Part shown: in pieces, positions 46,601 through 53,331 of the stretch
Layout of the letters: the number at the start of each line of letters is the position of its first letter
Position numbering within the stretch: the stretch's first letter is position 1
From: Clostridia bacterium
GTDB lineage: Bacteria; Bacillota; Clostridia; Christensenellales; QALW01
Direction of reading: 5' to 3'
NCBI GenBank assembly: GCA_017516345.1
Contig: JAFXDC010000027.1
Coordinates: 1-60,354, forward strand
DNA length: 60,354 nt
Program-made: the position numbers and the translations under genes
The notes under the pieces: generated by a model
Databases searched by the model: none
Seen by the model: the letters and a program-made list of their open reading frames with translations, nothing else
Told to the model about the DNA's origin: nothing

Positions 46601-46638
46601 AACAGTAATGCCGCCAACAGTTTCTTACCGATTGCCAT
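43606..46638 (-). CDS. very large sugar-binding protein with two N-terminal carbohydrate-binding-like modules
   Basis: The start was placed at ATG 46638, behind GGAGGG, giving about 1010 residues. A signal peptide (about 1-28, ending ISAFA-QG) has no convincing lipobox. Two galactose-binding-like beta modules follow (about 60-260 and 275-430; the second has FIKIQAEDP, WMEWSFEV and EPGKHTIRMEV), then a helical coiled segment (about 440-560) and a C-terminal extracellular solute-binding domain (about 590-1000: GNGPDVCLSRGSSDAVNYALRG in part, AIAGYSAYNTLS, TSGGGAVCIM). Usual binding proteins have about 430 residues, so more than half is extra. It heads the operon. Confidence 0.9.
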   Translation of the reverse strand: MAIGKKLLAALLLVALCASMLGISAFAQGDTATVAATNSTDSGIKSTAKAEAYDSYIAKYATAARPNTQIVLSAKDHTVLDADFNATDKKMPMGTFEGVEAVVSDDNNIIGWKVNVPETGLYNLKVTYYTFLSFEVDNGSSVTKYSSKGSDIGRGVYIDGKLPYYDARQINFTRMWKNETPIKLDEKTNNELRPFQIEKEGWQTGIVRDYLGYYSIPLAFYLEKGEHVLALTPISETFAIGEVTLYQYQAPVTYAELAQQYKDKGYVAVPDNDDTFIKIQAEDPSDKSDPTLYAISDRSTPSMEPYHTSKIRLNSIGGEKWQYVGSWMEWSFEVKTAGLYKIALKAKQNVMGGANAHRRFMLDGKEVTQETNDMIFGYTTNYVMYQVGASQDREYMTFYLEPGKHTIRMEVTLGNLSDILQDTEECLTNLNQAYRQILMLTGASPDLNRDYQFDKVAPGALRTFKEENARLKDIEKRVMDAYDGKANEQSSVLRKLILILDDVEKRMDTLKERFTDIKDNIAALGTWINNMRQQPLQLDYIIVCSPDRELPEGDAGFFDRLVHELSSFIASFTEDYDTIGSVTIEDADPVEVWIETGAGNAGNRDNANVLKQIIDSRFSMVHNVAVNLKLVAGGALLPATLAGNGPDVCLSRGSSDAVNYALRGAVVNLNQDKFANREEVFAQFHESALTPVRFRTGIYGLPETQDFNMLYYRTDVLEELGINPETDLDTWDDIYNILPLLQNKSMNFGMPVPVLGMVGGTLGIYATLLYQQGGEIYVMSDEYEYDGIRGNLDSDEALDAFKIWTNLFTVKRLPNSYDFANRFRSGEIPVAIAGYSAYNTLSVFAPEISGVWEFKKVPGTVREDGTIDYTTSGGGAVCIMLSTCENQENAWKFMSWWTGTEAQALFGREIESLLGSAARYQTANMAAVEQLPWDKKSLDAILDQWQYVRGVPEVPGSYYMGRNVEFAWKEVINTNGDSNLILLEYSKIVNDEIARKRAEFQDKLDNKDLW

Positions 46639-46705
46639 TTGTGTTTCCCTCCGTTTGTAAAAAATATTGTAATTTGATACCAAAAACGCGGTACCTGCGC
46701 TCGTG

Positions 46706-46724
46706 TGGGACGGAATTTATCCCA
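46706..46724. promoter_or_regulatory. operator-like repeat O1
   Basis: TGGGA-CGGAATTTA-TCCCA: perfect 5-bp arms, nine-base spacer, about 40 bases downstream of the expected start of transcription of the ABC operon. Confidence 0.65.
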
Positions 46725-46767
46725 ATTCAAAATGTAGATAGACTCCCCCACGCATTATAACGTCTAT

Positions 46768-46797
46768 ATCATAACCCATTACCCCCCCGCGTGTCAA
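46768..46797 (-). promoter_or_regulatory. sigma-A promoter for the long ABC operon
   Basis: TTGACA (46792-46797) and TATGAT (46768-46773) on the minus strand with 18-base spacing, giving a leader of about 120 bases before the ATG at 46638. It lies between the two operator-like repeats. Confidence 0.7.
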
Positions 46798-46866
46798 TAA
46801 AATTCATAAATTTTTTACAACAAAATGTCTGAAAATTTGACGAATTTCCCCGAAAAAGCTTTTAGG

Positions 46867-46885
46867 CGGGACTTAATTTATCCCA
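46867..46885. promoter_or_regulatory. operator-like repeat O2
   Basis: GGGA-CTTAATTTA-TCCC with the same nine-base spacer as O1 and 15 of 19 bases in common or more. Centre-to-centre distance to O1 is 161 bases. The pair brackets the promoter, as in DNA-looping repression. Confidence 0.65.
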
Positions 46886-47091
46886 CTTGTTCACAATTGC
46901 CCCTATCTCTCGCAGTTGGCCGTTTTCGCCGTTTTCACGACCTCGATAAGCATTTCTCCGATACATCAAGAAACATTTTTCCTTATATTAAATATATACT
47001 CACCGCATAAAAATAATGAAACAAAACCCTCCAAGCGGGCAAGAATGACCAAGCACAAGCCTCAAAAGCTCAATGGCACACCTCTGAAAAC

Positions 47092-47117
47092 AAAAAAACA
47101 CGCAAAAATGCGTGTCT
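47092..47117 (-). terminator. terminator of the sigH-gph operon
   Basis: ACACGCA (47099-47105) and TGCGTGT (47109-47115), followed on the minus strand by TTTTTTTG. Confidence 0.82.
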
Positions 47118-47119
47118 TT

Positions 47120-47163
47120 ACTGCTTTTCGTTTTAACTGCTTTTCGTTTTAACTGCCTTTCGT
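47120..47163. repeat. 16-base tandem repeat
   Basis: Two exact copies of CTGCTTTTCGTTTTAA (47121-47136, 47137-47152) and a third, partial and diverged copy. It lies between gph and its terminator. Confidence 0.8.
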
Positions 47164-47190
47164 ATGTTGGCCGTCCCTTAAGGCAGCTCC

Positions 47191-47868
47191 TTATTCTTCC
47201 GTCTCACCGTTTAACCTGCATGCCGTATTAAGGATGTCCTGCGGCTCCTCGGCAATGAAGGTGGCGCCGTTTTTCTCCAGCTCCTCGCGATCCCTGAAGC
47301 CCCAAAGCACCCCAACCGTGGGCATTTTTGCGGAATTTCCCGTCTGCATATCGGTGTCGGTATCCCCAACGTAGAGGCACTGCTCGGGCGAGCACCCAAG
47401 CGCACGGGCTATGTAGAGCACGCTGTCCGGCGCGGGCTTGCGCGGAAATTCCTCCCTTTTGCCAAGCACCAGGTCGAATATATCCCCAAAAAGAGCATTT
47501 ACCACCACCTGAGTCGCCTCGTCGGGCTTGTTTGAGCACACCGCAAGCTTGTAACCCTTCTCCTTAAGAAGTCCGATCAGCTCGCGTATCCCCTTATATG
47601 CATCGGTAAGATACATGGTGTCCTTAATATACATGCCGTTAAAATCCGCCACCATGGCGCTTACCACATCCTCGGTCGGCTCCTTGCCGCAGGCTATAAG
47701 CATATCCTGCATAAGCACCACGATGCCCCTGCCCACAAGATACCTGAAGCGCTCGGTCTCTATCGGCCCAAGCCCGAGATGTGCAAGAGTCCTGTTACCG
47801 TAGTACGCCAGGGTGGTAAGGGTGTCGGCAAGAGTGCCGTCCAGGTCAAATATTACTGCTTTTATCAT
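47191..47868 (-). CDS. HAD-family phosphatase, phosphoglycolate-phosphatase-like
   Basis: A 225-residue HAD hydrolase with all four motifs: FDLDGTLADT (nucleophile Asp8 and general acid Asp10), a helical cap (about 15-90), the Ser/Thr region VCSNKPDEA, the Lys in GKREEFPRKPAPD and the VGDTDTDMQTG acid pair. It matches the Gph/PpaX-type group, which removes phosphate from phosphoglycolate, pyrophosphate or sugar phosphates. It overlaps sigH by four bases (ATGA) and is the last gene of the operon. Specificity cannot be read from sequence. Confidence 0.88.
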   Translation of the reverse strand: MIKAVIFDLDGTLADTLTTLAYYGNRTLAHLGLGPIETERFRYLVGRGIVVLMQDMLIACGKEPTEDVVSAMVADFNGMYIKDTMYLTDAYKGIRELIGLLKEKGYKLAVCSNKPDEATQVVVNALFGDIFDLVLGKREEFPRKPAPDSVLYIARALGCSPEQCLYVGDTDTDMQTGNSAKMPTVGVLWGFRDREELEKNGATFIAEEPQDILNTACRLNGETEE

Positions 47869-48470
47869 TTGTTTACTCCAAGCGGTCTTTCCAGCTTTTT
47901 TTTGATCCTCTGCAGGGCATTGTCCACGCTTTTCGGGCTTGCCTCAAGCTCGCGGGCAATGTCGCGGTAGCTCTCCCCCGCAAGATAAGCCGCAAGCACC
48001 TTCTTTTCAAAGTCGGACAGCAGCTCCTCTATTTTTTTGTTGATGTTTATATATTTTTCCTTGCTTATAAGCAACGCCTCGGGGTCATCCACACGGTTTG
48101 TCCCAAGCATATCCATCATGGTGCGCTCGGAATCCTCCGCGACCGGCCTGTTGAGGGAAACGTAGGAGTTGAGCGGACTGTGCTTCTGCCTCGTCGCCCC
48201 CTTTAACGCGCTGATGAGCTGCCTTCGTATGCAAAGGTCGGCAAATGCGGCAAACTCGGGATTTTTTTGGCTGTCGTAATCCCTCACCGCCTTGAAAAGC
48301 CCGAACATACCCTCCTGGATAAGATCCTCGGCCTCGGCTCCGATAATGAAATACGCCCTGGCTCTTGACAAAACAAGGGGCTTGTAATTCTTCATTATCA
48401 GCTCCAGCGCCTCGTCATCCCCGCTGTTGGCAAGCTGTATAAGCCTCTCCTCCGTGGAATTATCAGTCAT
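47865..48470 (-). CDS. sigH: sigma-70 family factor, SigH type
   Basis: Probable early-sporulation/stationary-phase sigma factor. The 201-residue protein has region 2 (DLIQEGMFGLFKAVRDYD and FAAFADLCIRRQLISAL in their key parts) and region 4 (LSDFEKKVLAAYLAGESYRDIARELEASPKSVDNALQRIKKKL, recognised by ESYRDIAREL and SVDNALQRIKKK). The order mrnC-rlmB-sigH matches the yazC-yacO-yacP-sigH region of Bacillus, which supports SigH over other sigma factors; yacP is missing. The ribosome site CGGAGG precedes the ATG. gph overlaps its end. Confidence 0.92.
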   Translation of the reverse strand: MTDNSTEERLIQLANSGDDEALELIMKNYKPLVLSRARAYFIIGAEAEDLIQEGMFGLFKAVRDYDSQKNPEFAAFADLCIRRQLISALKGATRQKHSPLNSYVSLNRPVAEDSERTMMDMLGTNRVDDPEALLISKEKYININKKIEELLSDFEKKVLAAYLAGESYRDIARELEASPKSVDNALQRIKKKLERPLGVNK

Positions 48471-48530
48471 AAATTACCTCCGAAATAAGATTTATCTCTT
48501 TTTTGGAGATGGCATCACCTCGGCAGGGCA

Positions 48531-49520
48531 TCATCCCTTGGCCTGAGCCGCCTTGGCGTCACGCTGACGCACAGCCTCGTACATTATGATTCCCGCAGAT
48601 ACCGCCGCGTTAAGGGAGTCCACGCTTCCGCGAACAGGCAGAGCTATAAGTCTGTCGCAATTCTTGCGCACGTTCTGGCTTATGCCGGAGCCCTCCGAGC
48701 CGATAACTATTCCTACCGAGCCGCAAAGATTGGTCTTTACACAGCTCTCGCCGTCCATTGCCGCGCCGAATATCCACATTCCCTTGCGCTTAAGACTCTC
48801 AATTGTCTGGGAGATGTTGGTCACCTTGGCTATGCGCATGTACTCAATGGCGCCCGCGCTTGCCTTTGCAACCACAGGGGTAAGCCCCACCGCTCTGCGC
48901 TTGGGGATGATTATTCCGTGTACTCCCGCACATTCCGCGCTTCTTATGATGCTTCCAAGGTTCTGCGGGTCGGTTATGCCGTCCAGGATGAACACGAACG
49001 GGTCCTCTCCCTTTTGTGCGGCGTAGTTGAGGATGTCGTCCACCTCGCAGTACTCCTTCGCGGCAACAAAGGCGATGATGCCCTGATGTACACCTGTCTT
49101 GCTTATTTTATCAAGACGGATGCGGTCTACCTCCTGCACAAGTACGCCGTTTTTGCGAGCCTGAGCCGCTATCTCGCGCACGCTTCCGTCGCCGGCGCCG
49201 TTTGAGATGAGTATCCTCTCTATCTCTCTACCCGCCTTGATGGCCTCCTTTACCGGATTTCTGCCCTCAAGAAGGTTCTCGCAGAAGTCCTCCTCCTGCT
49301 CGCTTACCACCTCGCGGTAGTTCTCCGCCTTGGGCGCATAGGTGCCGTTGGCGTCTCTGCGGTTCTTGCCGCCCCTTCCAAAGGAAGGAGCATATTCCTT
49401 CTCTCCGGGCTGATACGACGCTCTGCCACCCTCTGCACGCTTGCCGCCGCTGCGACCCGTGCCCGCACCGCCGCGGGAATTATCCTTGTTGCTTCCATAG
49501 CTCTTTTTATACTGTGCCAT
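48531..49520 (-). CDS. rlmB: 23S rRNA 2'-O-methyltransferase RlmB
   Basis: SpoU-family methyltransferase for the 2'-hydroxyl of G2251 (E. coli numbering) in the P-loop of 23S rRNA. The start was placed at ATG 49520, behind AAGGAG, giving 329 residues. The first 75 or so form a Gly/Arg/Lys-rich disordered extension (SRGGAGTGRSGGKR, FGRGGKNRRD). The substrate-binding domain begins at LLEGRNPVKEAIKAGR. The knotted catalytic domain has DGITDPQNLGSIIRSAE, PKRRAVGLTPVVAKASAGA in part, IGSEGSGIS and RGSVDSLNAAVSAGI. Most RlmB proteins have a much shorter N-terminus. Confidence 0.93.
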   Translation of the reverse strand: MAQYKKSYGSNKDNSRGGAGTGRSGGKRAEGGRASYQPGEKEYAPSFGRGGKNRRDANGTYAPKAENYREVVSEQEEDFCENLLEGRNPVKEAIKAGREIERILISNGAGDGSVREIAAQARKNGVLVQEVDRIRLDKISKTGVHQGIIAFVAAKEYCEVDDILNYAAQKGEDPFVFILDGITDPQNLGSIIRSAECAGVHGIIIPKRRAVGLTPVVAKASAGAIEYMRIAKVTNISQTIESLKRKGMWIFGAAMDGESCVKTNLCGSVGIVIGSEGSGISQNVRKNCDRLIALPVRGSVDSLNAAVSAGIIMYEAVRQRDAKAAQAKG

Positions 49521-49555
49521 ATTTCTCCTTAAATATACCTGTCGCAAAAAAGCGT

Positions 49556-49966
49556 TTATTCTTTATCATCATTTTGATGCGTCTGTAAAATTACCCCCAT
49601 AAGCAGGTCCAGTCGCTCTCTCTGTCCCGTAAGGTAAAGATATCCCACAAGGGTCTCAAGACCCGTCGCACTGCGATAGTCCTTAACACAGGCGTTCTTG
49701 GGCACCGTGGTGGGCTTGGTGTTGCGTCCCCTGCGGTATATGTATATCTCATCCTCGTTCAGCAGGGGCTCAATGCGCAAAAACGCCGCCGCCTGTGCCG
49801 ATGCCGAAACGTGCTTGACGCTGAGCATATGCAGCTTATGGCTGTTGACCTCCCTTTCAAGCACCCTTGTGCGAACGTAGAGGTCAAACACGGTATCACC
49901 CACAAAGGCAAGGGCAAGAGGATTCTCCTGCCTTGCCTGCATAGGTGTCATTTCTTTACCTATCAT
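49556..49966 (-). CDS. mrnC: Mini-ribonuclease III
   Basis: Dimeric RNase III-like nuclease lacking the double-stranded-RNA-binding domain; it trims 23S rRNA ends in Firmicutes. The 136-residue protein has the catalytic stretch NPLALAFVGDTVFDLYVR with the metal-binding Asp and the later RSATGLETLVGYLYLTGQ with the second acidic site. The start ATG overlaps the rhaB stop (ATGA), so translation is coupled to a sugar kinase gene. Downstream is rlmB, as in other Firmicutes. Confidence 0.93.
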   Translation of the reverse strand: MIGKEMTPMQARQENPLALAFVGDTVFDLYVRTRVLEREVNSHKLHMLSVKHVSASAQAAAFLRIEPLLNEDEIYIYRRGRNTKPTTVPKNACVKDYRSATGLETLVGYLYLTGQRERLDLLMGVILQTHQNDDKE

Positions 49967-51435
49967 TTATTTACCTTCTTGTAAGTTTCGTATGCCGCAC
50001 TCCATGCCTCGGCATTGTCGGGATCGTACTCTCCGGTCTCCACCGATGCCTTTACTACCTTGCGAAGCTCAGCGATATCCTTGATGCTGCCCTCTCCCAG
50101 AGCCTGAACCAGAATGTTACCCATAGCGGTACCCTCAGCAGGTCCGGTTATTACCCTTCTGCCGATGGCGTTTGCCGTCATCTGGTTAAGCAGAAGGTTC
50201 TGACATCCTCCACCCACAATGTGGAGCACCTCTATCTTCTTGCCGGTGATCTCCTCAAGTCCGTCAATTGCCTCGCGGTACTTAAGTGCAAGGCTCTCGT
50301 AGGCTGTACGGATGACCTCGCCGCGGGTCTCGGGAACCGCCTGGCCGGTCTTGCGGCAGTATTCCTTGATGCGCTCCTCCATGCCGACAGGTGCCACGAA
50401 ATCGGGGGCGTCGGGGTTGATGAAGCACTTAAAGGGGGTGGCCTCGTTTGCAAGCTTTACCATGTCGGGGAAGGAGAGCTTGTCTCCCATGCGCTCCCAA
50501 TCTGCGCGGAGCTGTTGGATGATCCACAGACCCATGATATTGCTTAAAAGATTGTATCTTCCGCCAACCGCACCCTCGTTGGAGAAATTGTTCTCGTAGG
50601 TAACGTCGCTTACTACCGGCTCGTCCACCTCAATGCCGAGCAGGGACCAGGTGCCGCTTGAAAGGAACGCCCAATTGTCTCCCTCCGCGGGAACCGCCGC
50701 AGATGCAGAGTTGGTATCGTGGGAGGCTACAACGTATACGGGCACGGGGTCAAGACCCACCTCCTTGCAGATCTCGGGCAGAAGCATGCCGCGAAGTGTG
50801 CCGGGCTGCTCGATCTTGCCGAAGATGTGCTCGGGAAGTCCCATTGCCTTAATGATATCCTTTGACCAATCACGGGTGGCGGGATCCACCATCTGGCTGG
50901 TGGTGGCCTCGCAGAACTCGGTGCCCTTCTTGCCGGTCAGGAAGTAAGCAAACAGGTCGGGGATGAACAGAAGATCCTGCGCACCCTCAAGTGCCGCGCT
51001 TCCCTGCTTTTTCATGGCAAGAAGCTGGTTTACGGTGTTGAAGAACTCGAAGGAAACGCCGCTGTGGTTGAATATCTCGCGACGGGGCATAAGCCTTTGT
51101 GCCTCCTCCATCATGCCGTCGGTACGCTTGTCGCGATAGTGATAGGGCGCGCCGAGAAGCTCGCCGTTCTTGCCAAGCAGGCCGAAATCAACACCCCAGG
51201 TGTCAATGCCTATGCCGTCAAGCTTACCGTAATTGCCGTTGGCATACTTTATAAGACCCTGTTTGATCTCAAAAAACAGACGGAAGGTGTCCCAATAATA
51301 GTGCCCGCAAAGCTCTACGGGGTCGTTGGAGAAGCGATGTATCTCCTCCATGGTAAGCACGCCGTCATTAAGACGACCAAGTATTGCTCTGCCACTGCTG
51401 GCTCCGAAATCAAACGCAAGGAAATTCTTGTTCAT
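49963..51435 (-). CDS. rhaB: rhamnulokinase
   Basis: FGGY-family kinase that phosphorylates L-rhamnulose; a close relative acting on another ketose cannot be excluded. The start was placed at ATG 51435, giving 490 residues (usual size). Motifs: FDFGASSGRAILG at the N-terminus, GIDTWGVDFGLL, LSSGTWSLLGIE, and the ATP-site block GGGCQNLLLNQMTANAIGR in part, followed by GPAEGTAMGN. No rhaA, rhaD or rhamnose transporter is adjacent. Instead it leads into mrnC with a four-base overlap. A CGGCAC/GTGCCG hairpin (51462-51475) lies just upstream. Confidence 0.93.
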   Translation of the reverse strand: MNKNFLAFDFGASSGRAILGRLNDGVLTMEEIHRFSNDPVELCGHYYWDTFRLFFEIKQGLIKYANGNYGKLDGIGIDTWGVDFGLLGKNGELLGAPYHYRDKRTDGMMEEAQRLMPRREIFNHSGVSFEFFNTVNQLLAMKKQGSAALEGAQDLLFIPDLFAYFLTGKKGTEFCEATTSQMVDPATRDWSKDIIKAMGLPEHIFGKIEQPGTLRGMLLPEICKEVGLDPVPVYVVASHDTNSASAAVPAEGDNWAFLSSGTWSLLGIEVDEPVVSDVTYENNFSNEGAVGGRYNLLSNIMGLWIIQQLRADWERMGDKLSFPDMVKLANEATPFKCFINPDAPDFVAPVGMEERIKEYCRKTGQAVPETRGEVIRTAYESLALKYREAIDGLEEITGKKIEVLHIVGGGCQNLLLNQMTANAIGRRVITGPAEGTAMGNILVQALGEGSIKDIAELRKVVKASVETGEYDPDNAEAWSAAYETYKKVNK

Positions 51436-51483
51436 AATAATCCACTCCATAATTTATTTTTTCGGCACTGTGCCGTTTTTTAC

Positions 51484-52170
51484 TTAATTATCGCTTTTCT
51501 TTTTAAAGGAGAGCTTGCGCTCCTGTCCCTTAAGCACCCTCTTGATGTTGTCGCCGTGCTTGATTATTACAAGCAGTGCGGTGATGCCAATGAGCACGGT
51601 GCCGAATATGACCGTCTCGCGGCTCTGCCTCTGCCACAGATTAAGTCCGAAGATGCACACCGCTATGGGCACGCTGACCGATGCGCATACCGAGCCCACC
51701 GATACCATTCTTGTAAGCACCACCATGATGGTCCATACCGCAAGACAGCTCAGCCCCATTCTCCAATCAAGAAACAGCAGAAAGCCAAGCGCCGTGCTGA
51801 TGCCCTTGCCCCCCTTAAAGGAGAAGTATATCGGGAACACGTGCCCGAGCACCGATGCAAGGCTTGCAACATATACAAGCTCCCATACCGGCTCGCCGTA
51901 AAGCAGCAGTCCCAAAAAATAGCCTGCCGCCGCCGCTCCGAAGCCCTTCAGAGCATCAAGGGCAAGGGTCGCGGCTCCGTAGCCCGTGCCGTAGGTGCGA
52001 AGCATATTCGTAGCACCCGCATTTCCGCTTCCCGAGGTGCGGATATCACGCTTTTTGGTGATTGCGGTCAGTACGATCGCAAAATTAACGCTTCCGATAA
52101 GGTATGCGACAATAAGGGCAAGTATTATCCCAAGCCAGCTATGGCTTATCAGCTCAAGTAAGTATTGCAT
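51484..52170 (-). CDS. plsY: acyl-phosphate:glycerol-3-phosphate acyltransferase PlsY
   Basis: Membrane enzyme that acylates glycerol-3-phosphate with acyl phosphate in the first step of phospholipid synthesis. The 228-residue protein has about five spans and the three family motifs: GSVNFAIVLT followed by DIRTSGSGNAGATNMLRTYG in its recognisable core (SGNAGATN), FKGGKGISTALG, and a later conserved segment around LTRMVSVGS. It starts 12 bases after the DUF1385 frame, in the same direction. The C-terminus carries a basic tail (RVLKGQERKLSFKKK). Confidence 0.95.
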   Translation of the reverse strand: MQYLLELISHSWLGIILALIVAYLIGSVNFAIVLTAITKKRDIRTSGSGNAGATNMLRTYGTGYGAATLALDALKGFGAAAAGYFLGLLLYGEPVWELVYVASLASVLGHVFPIYFSFKGGKGISTALGFLLFLDWRMGLSCLAVWTIMVVLTRMVSVGSVCASVSVPIAVCIFGLNLWQRQSRETVIFGTVLIGITALLVIIKHGDNIKRVLKGQERKLSFKKKSDN

Positions 52171-52182
52171 CGCTTCCTCCGA

Positions 52183-53283
52183 TTACCAATTGTCGCTTCC
52201 GTCGTCGGGAACCACCTCTTTAAAGGCGGCAATTGCACATTCTATCATTGAATCGTCGGGCTCTACGGTGGTTATAAGCTGTAAAAGCTTGCCCGGCGCG
52301 CTTATTATGCGTGTAAAGATATTGTCGTATTTCCCCGCCAGCTTTATAAGCTCATAGCCCACGCCCACTACCACGGGCATGCACGCAAGCTTTATAAGGG
52401 TGCGGATGAAGGGGTTGTCCGCGGTTATAAACATGGATACTATTATTCCCACAAGCAGGATAAGTATCATAAAGGAGGTGCCGCATCTGGGATGACAGCG
52501 CTTCTGCTTGCGCACGTTCTCCACCGTCAGGGGCAGTCCGTTCTCGTAGCAGAATATGGTCTTGTGCTCTGCTCCGTGGTACATAAAGGTGCGACGGATA
52601 TCCTTCATAAAGCTTACCGCCACCATGTATCCGACGAATATGATTATTCGTATTACTCCCTCAAACACACTTTTCCAAATGTGATTCTCCAAAAACGGCA
52701 TGGGGCCCGCGAGCCACTTGGTCACCTGGCTGGGCAGATATAAAAACAGTCCTACCGCAAGCAAAAGTCCCAAAAATACGCTTATCACCATTATAAGGGT
52801 GCTTCCCTTGCTTTCCTTTTTCGTCTTTTCCGAGCCCTGCTCCCGGCTCTTTTGCTCCGCCGCGACCTCGACATTCTCCGAAGGATCCGTAACCGTCTGG
52901 GCCACCTCTGTAGCCTCCGTGGCCGCCTCGGTTGCATCTAGGGCCGCCTCGGCTTCCGACTCGCCGGGGCTCTCGACATCCTACTCGCCCTTGATCGTCA
53001 CCTTCTTGGGCTTATCCTCAAGCTCATCCTCAAGACCTGCTATCTCGGCGGAGCGCATAAGGCACTTGTAGCCAAAGCTGAGGGAGTCTATCATATTAAA
53101 GATGCCCCTTATAAAGGGAAGCTTAAAGAATTTTCCCCTCTCCTTGCCCTTTGTGGGAAATTTTTCAATTACCATGTTGCCGTCGGGATCCCTTACCGCC
53201 ATTGCGGTCACCTCGGGTCCGCGCATCATAATGCCCTCAAGCAGAGCCTGTCCGCCTATAGAGGTCTTCTTTTGTTCACTCAT
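52183..53283 (-). pseudogene. DUF1385 (YqhQ-like) membrane protein gene split by an in-frame TAG
   Basis: Both parts are in the same reading frame and together make one DUF1385 protein. The first part (from 53283, behind AGGTGAAG) gives 100 residues including GGQALLEGIMMRGPE, the family opening; it ends at a TAG (52981-52983). The frame continues at once through an Ala/Glu/Thr-rich linker to the rest: MAVSFMKDIRRTFMYHGAEHKTIFCYE (recognised by YHGAEHKTI), RCHPRCGTSFM and the GYELIKLAGKYD end. No frameshift or deletion is seen. Either this is a recent nonsense mutation, a sequencing or assembly error, or read-through. The stop falls in a weakly conserved linker. A GTG at 52905 might restart translation, but its ribosome site is poor. 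Confidence 0.85.
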
Positions 53284-53331
53284 TTCTTCACCTGTTAAAC
53301 TTTCTTATGTCAGTTATTGTATCTTATGCTC

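Larger units (their letters stand above)
46639..47190. other. 552-base regulatory intergenic region
   Basis: No gene was recognised. It contains the operon promoter (46768-46797), two identically spaced inverted repeats (46706-46724, 46867-46885), an AT-rich stretch without features (about 46890-47090), the gph terminator (47092-47117) and a short tandem repeat (47120-47163). Confidence 0.65.

Noticed and set aside
46825..47010. Possible small gene in the intergenic region upstream of the ABC operon
   Set aside because: No ribosome site, no compositional sign of coding, and the region carries operator-like repeats instead.
51460..51482. Terminator after plsY
   Set aside because: The CGGCAC/GTGCCG hairpin is followed by A residues on the minus strand; the T-tract is on the plus strand, where no gene ends.
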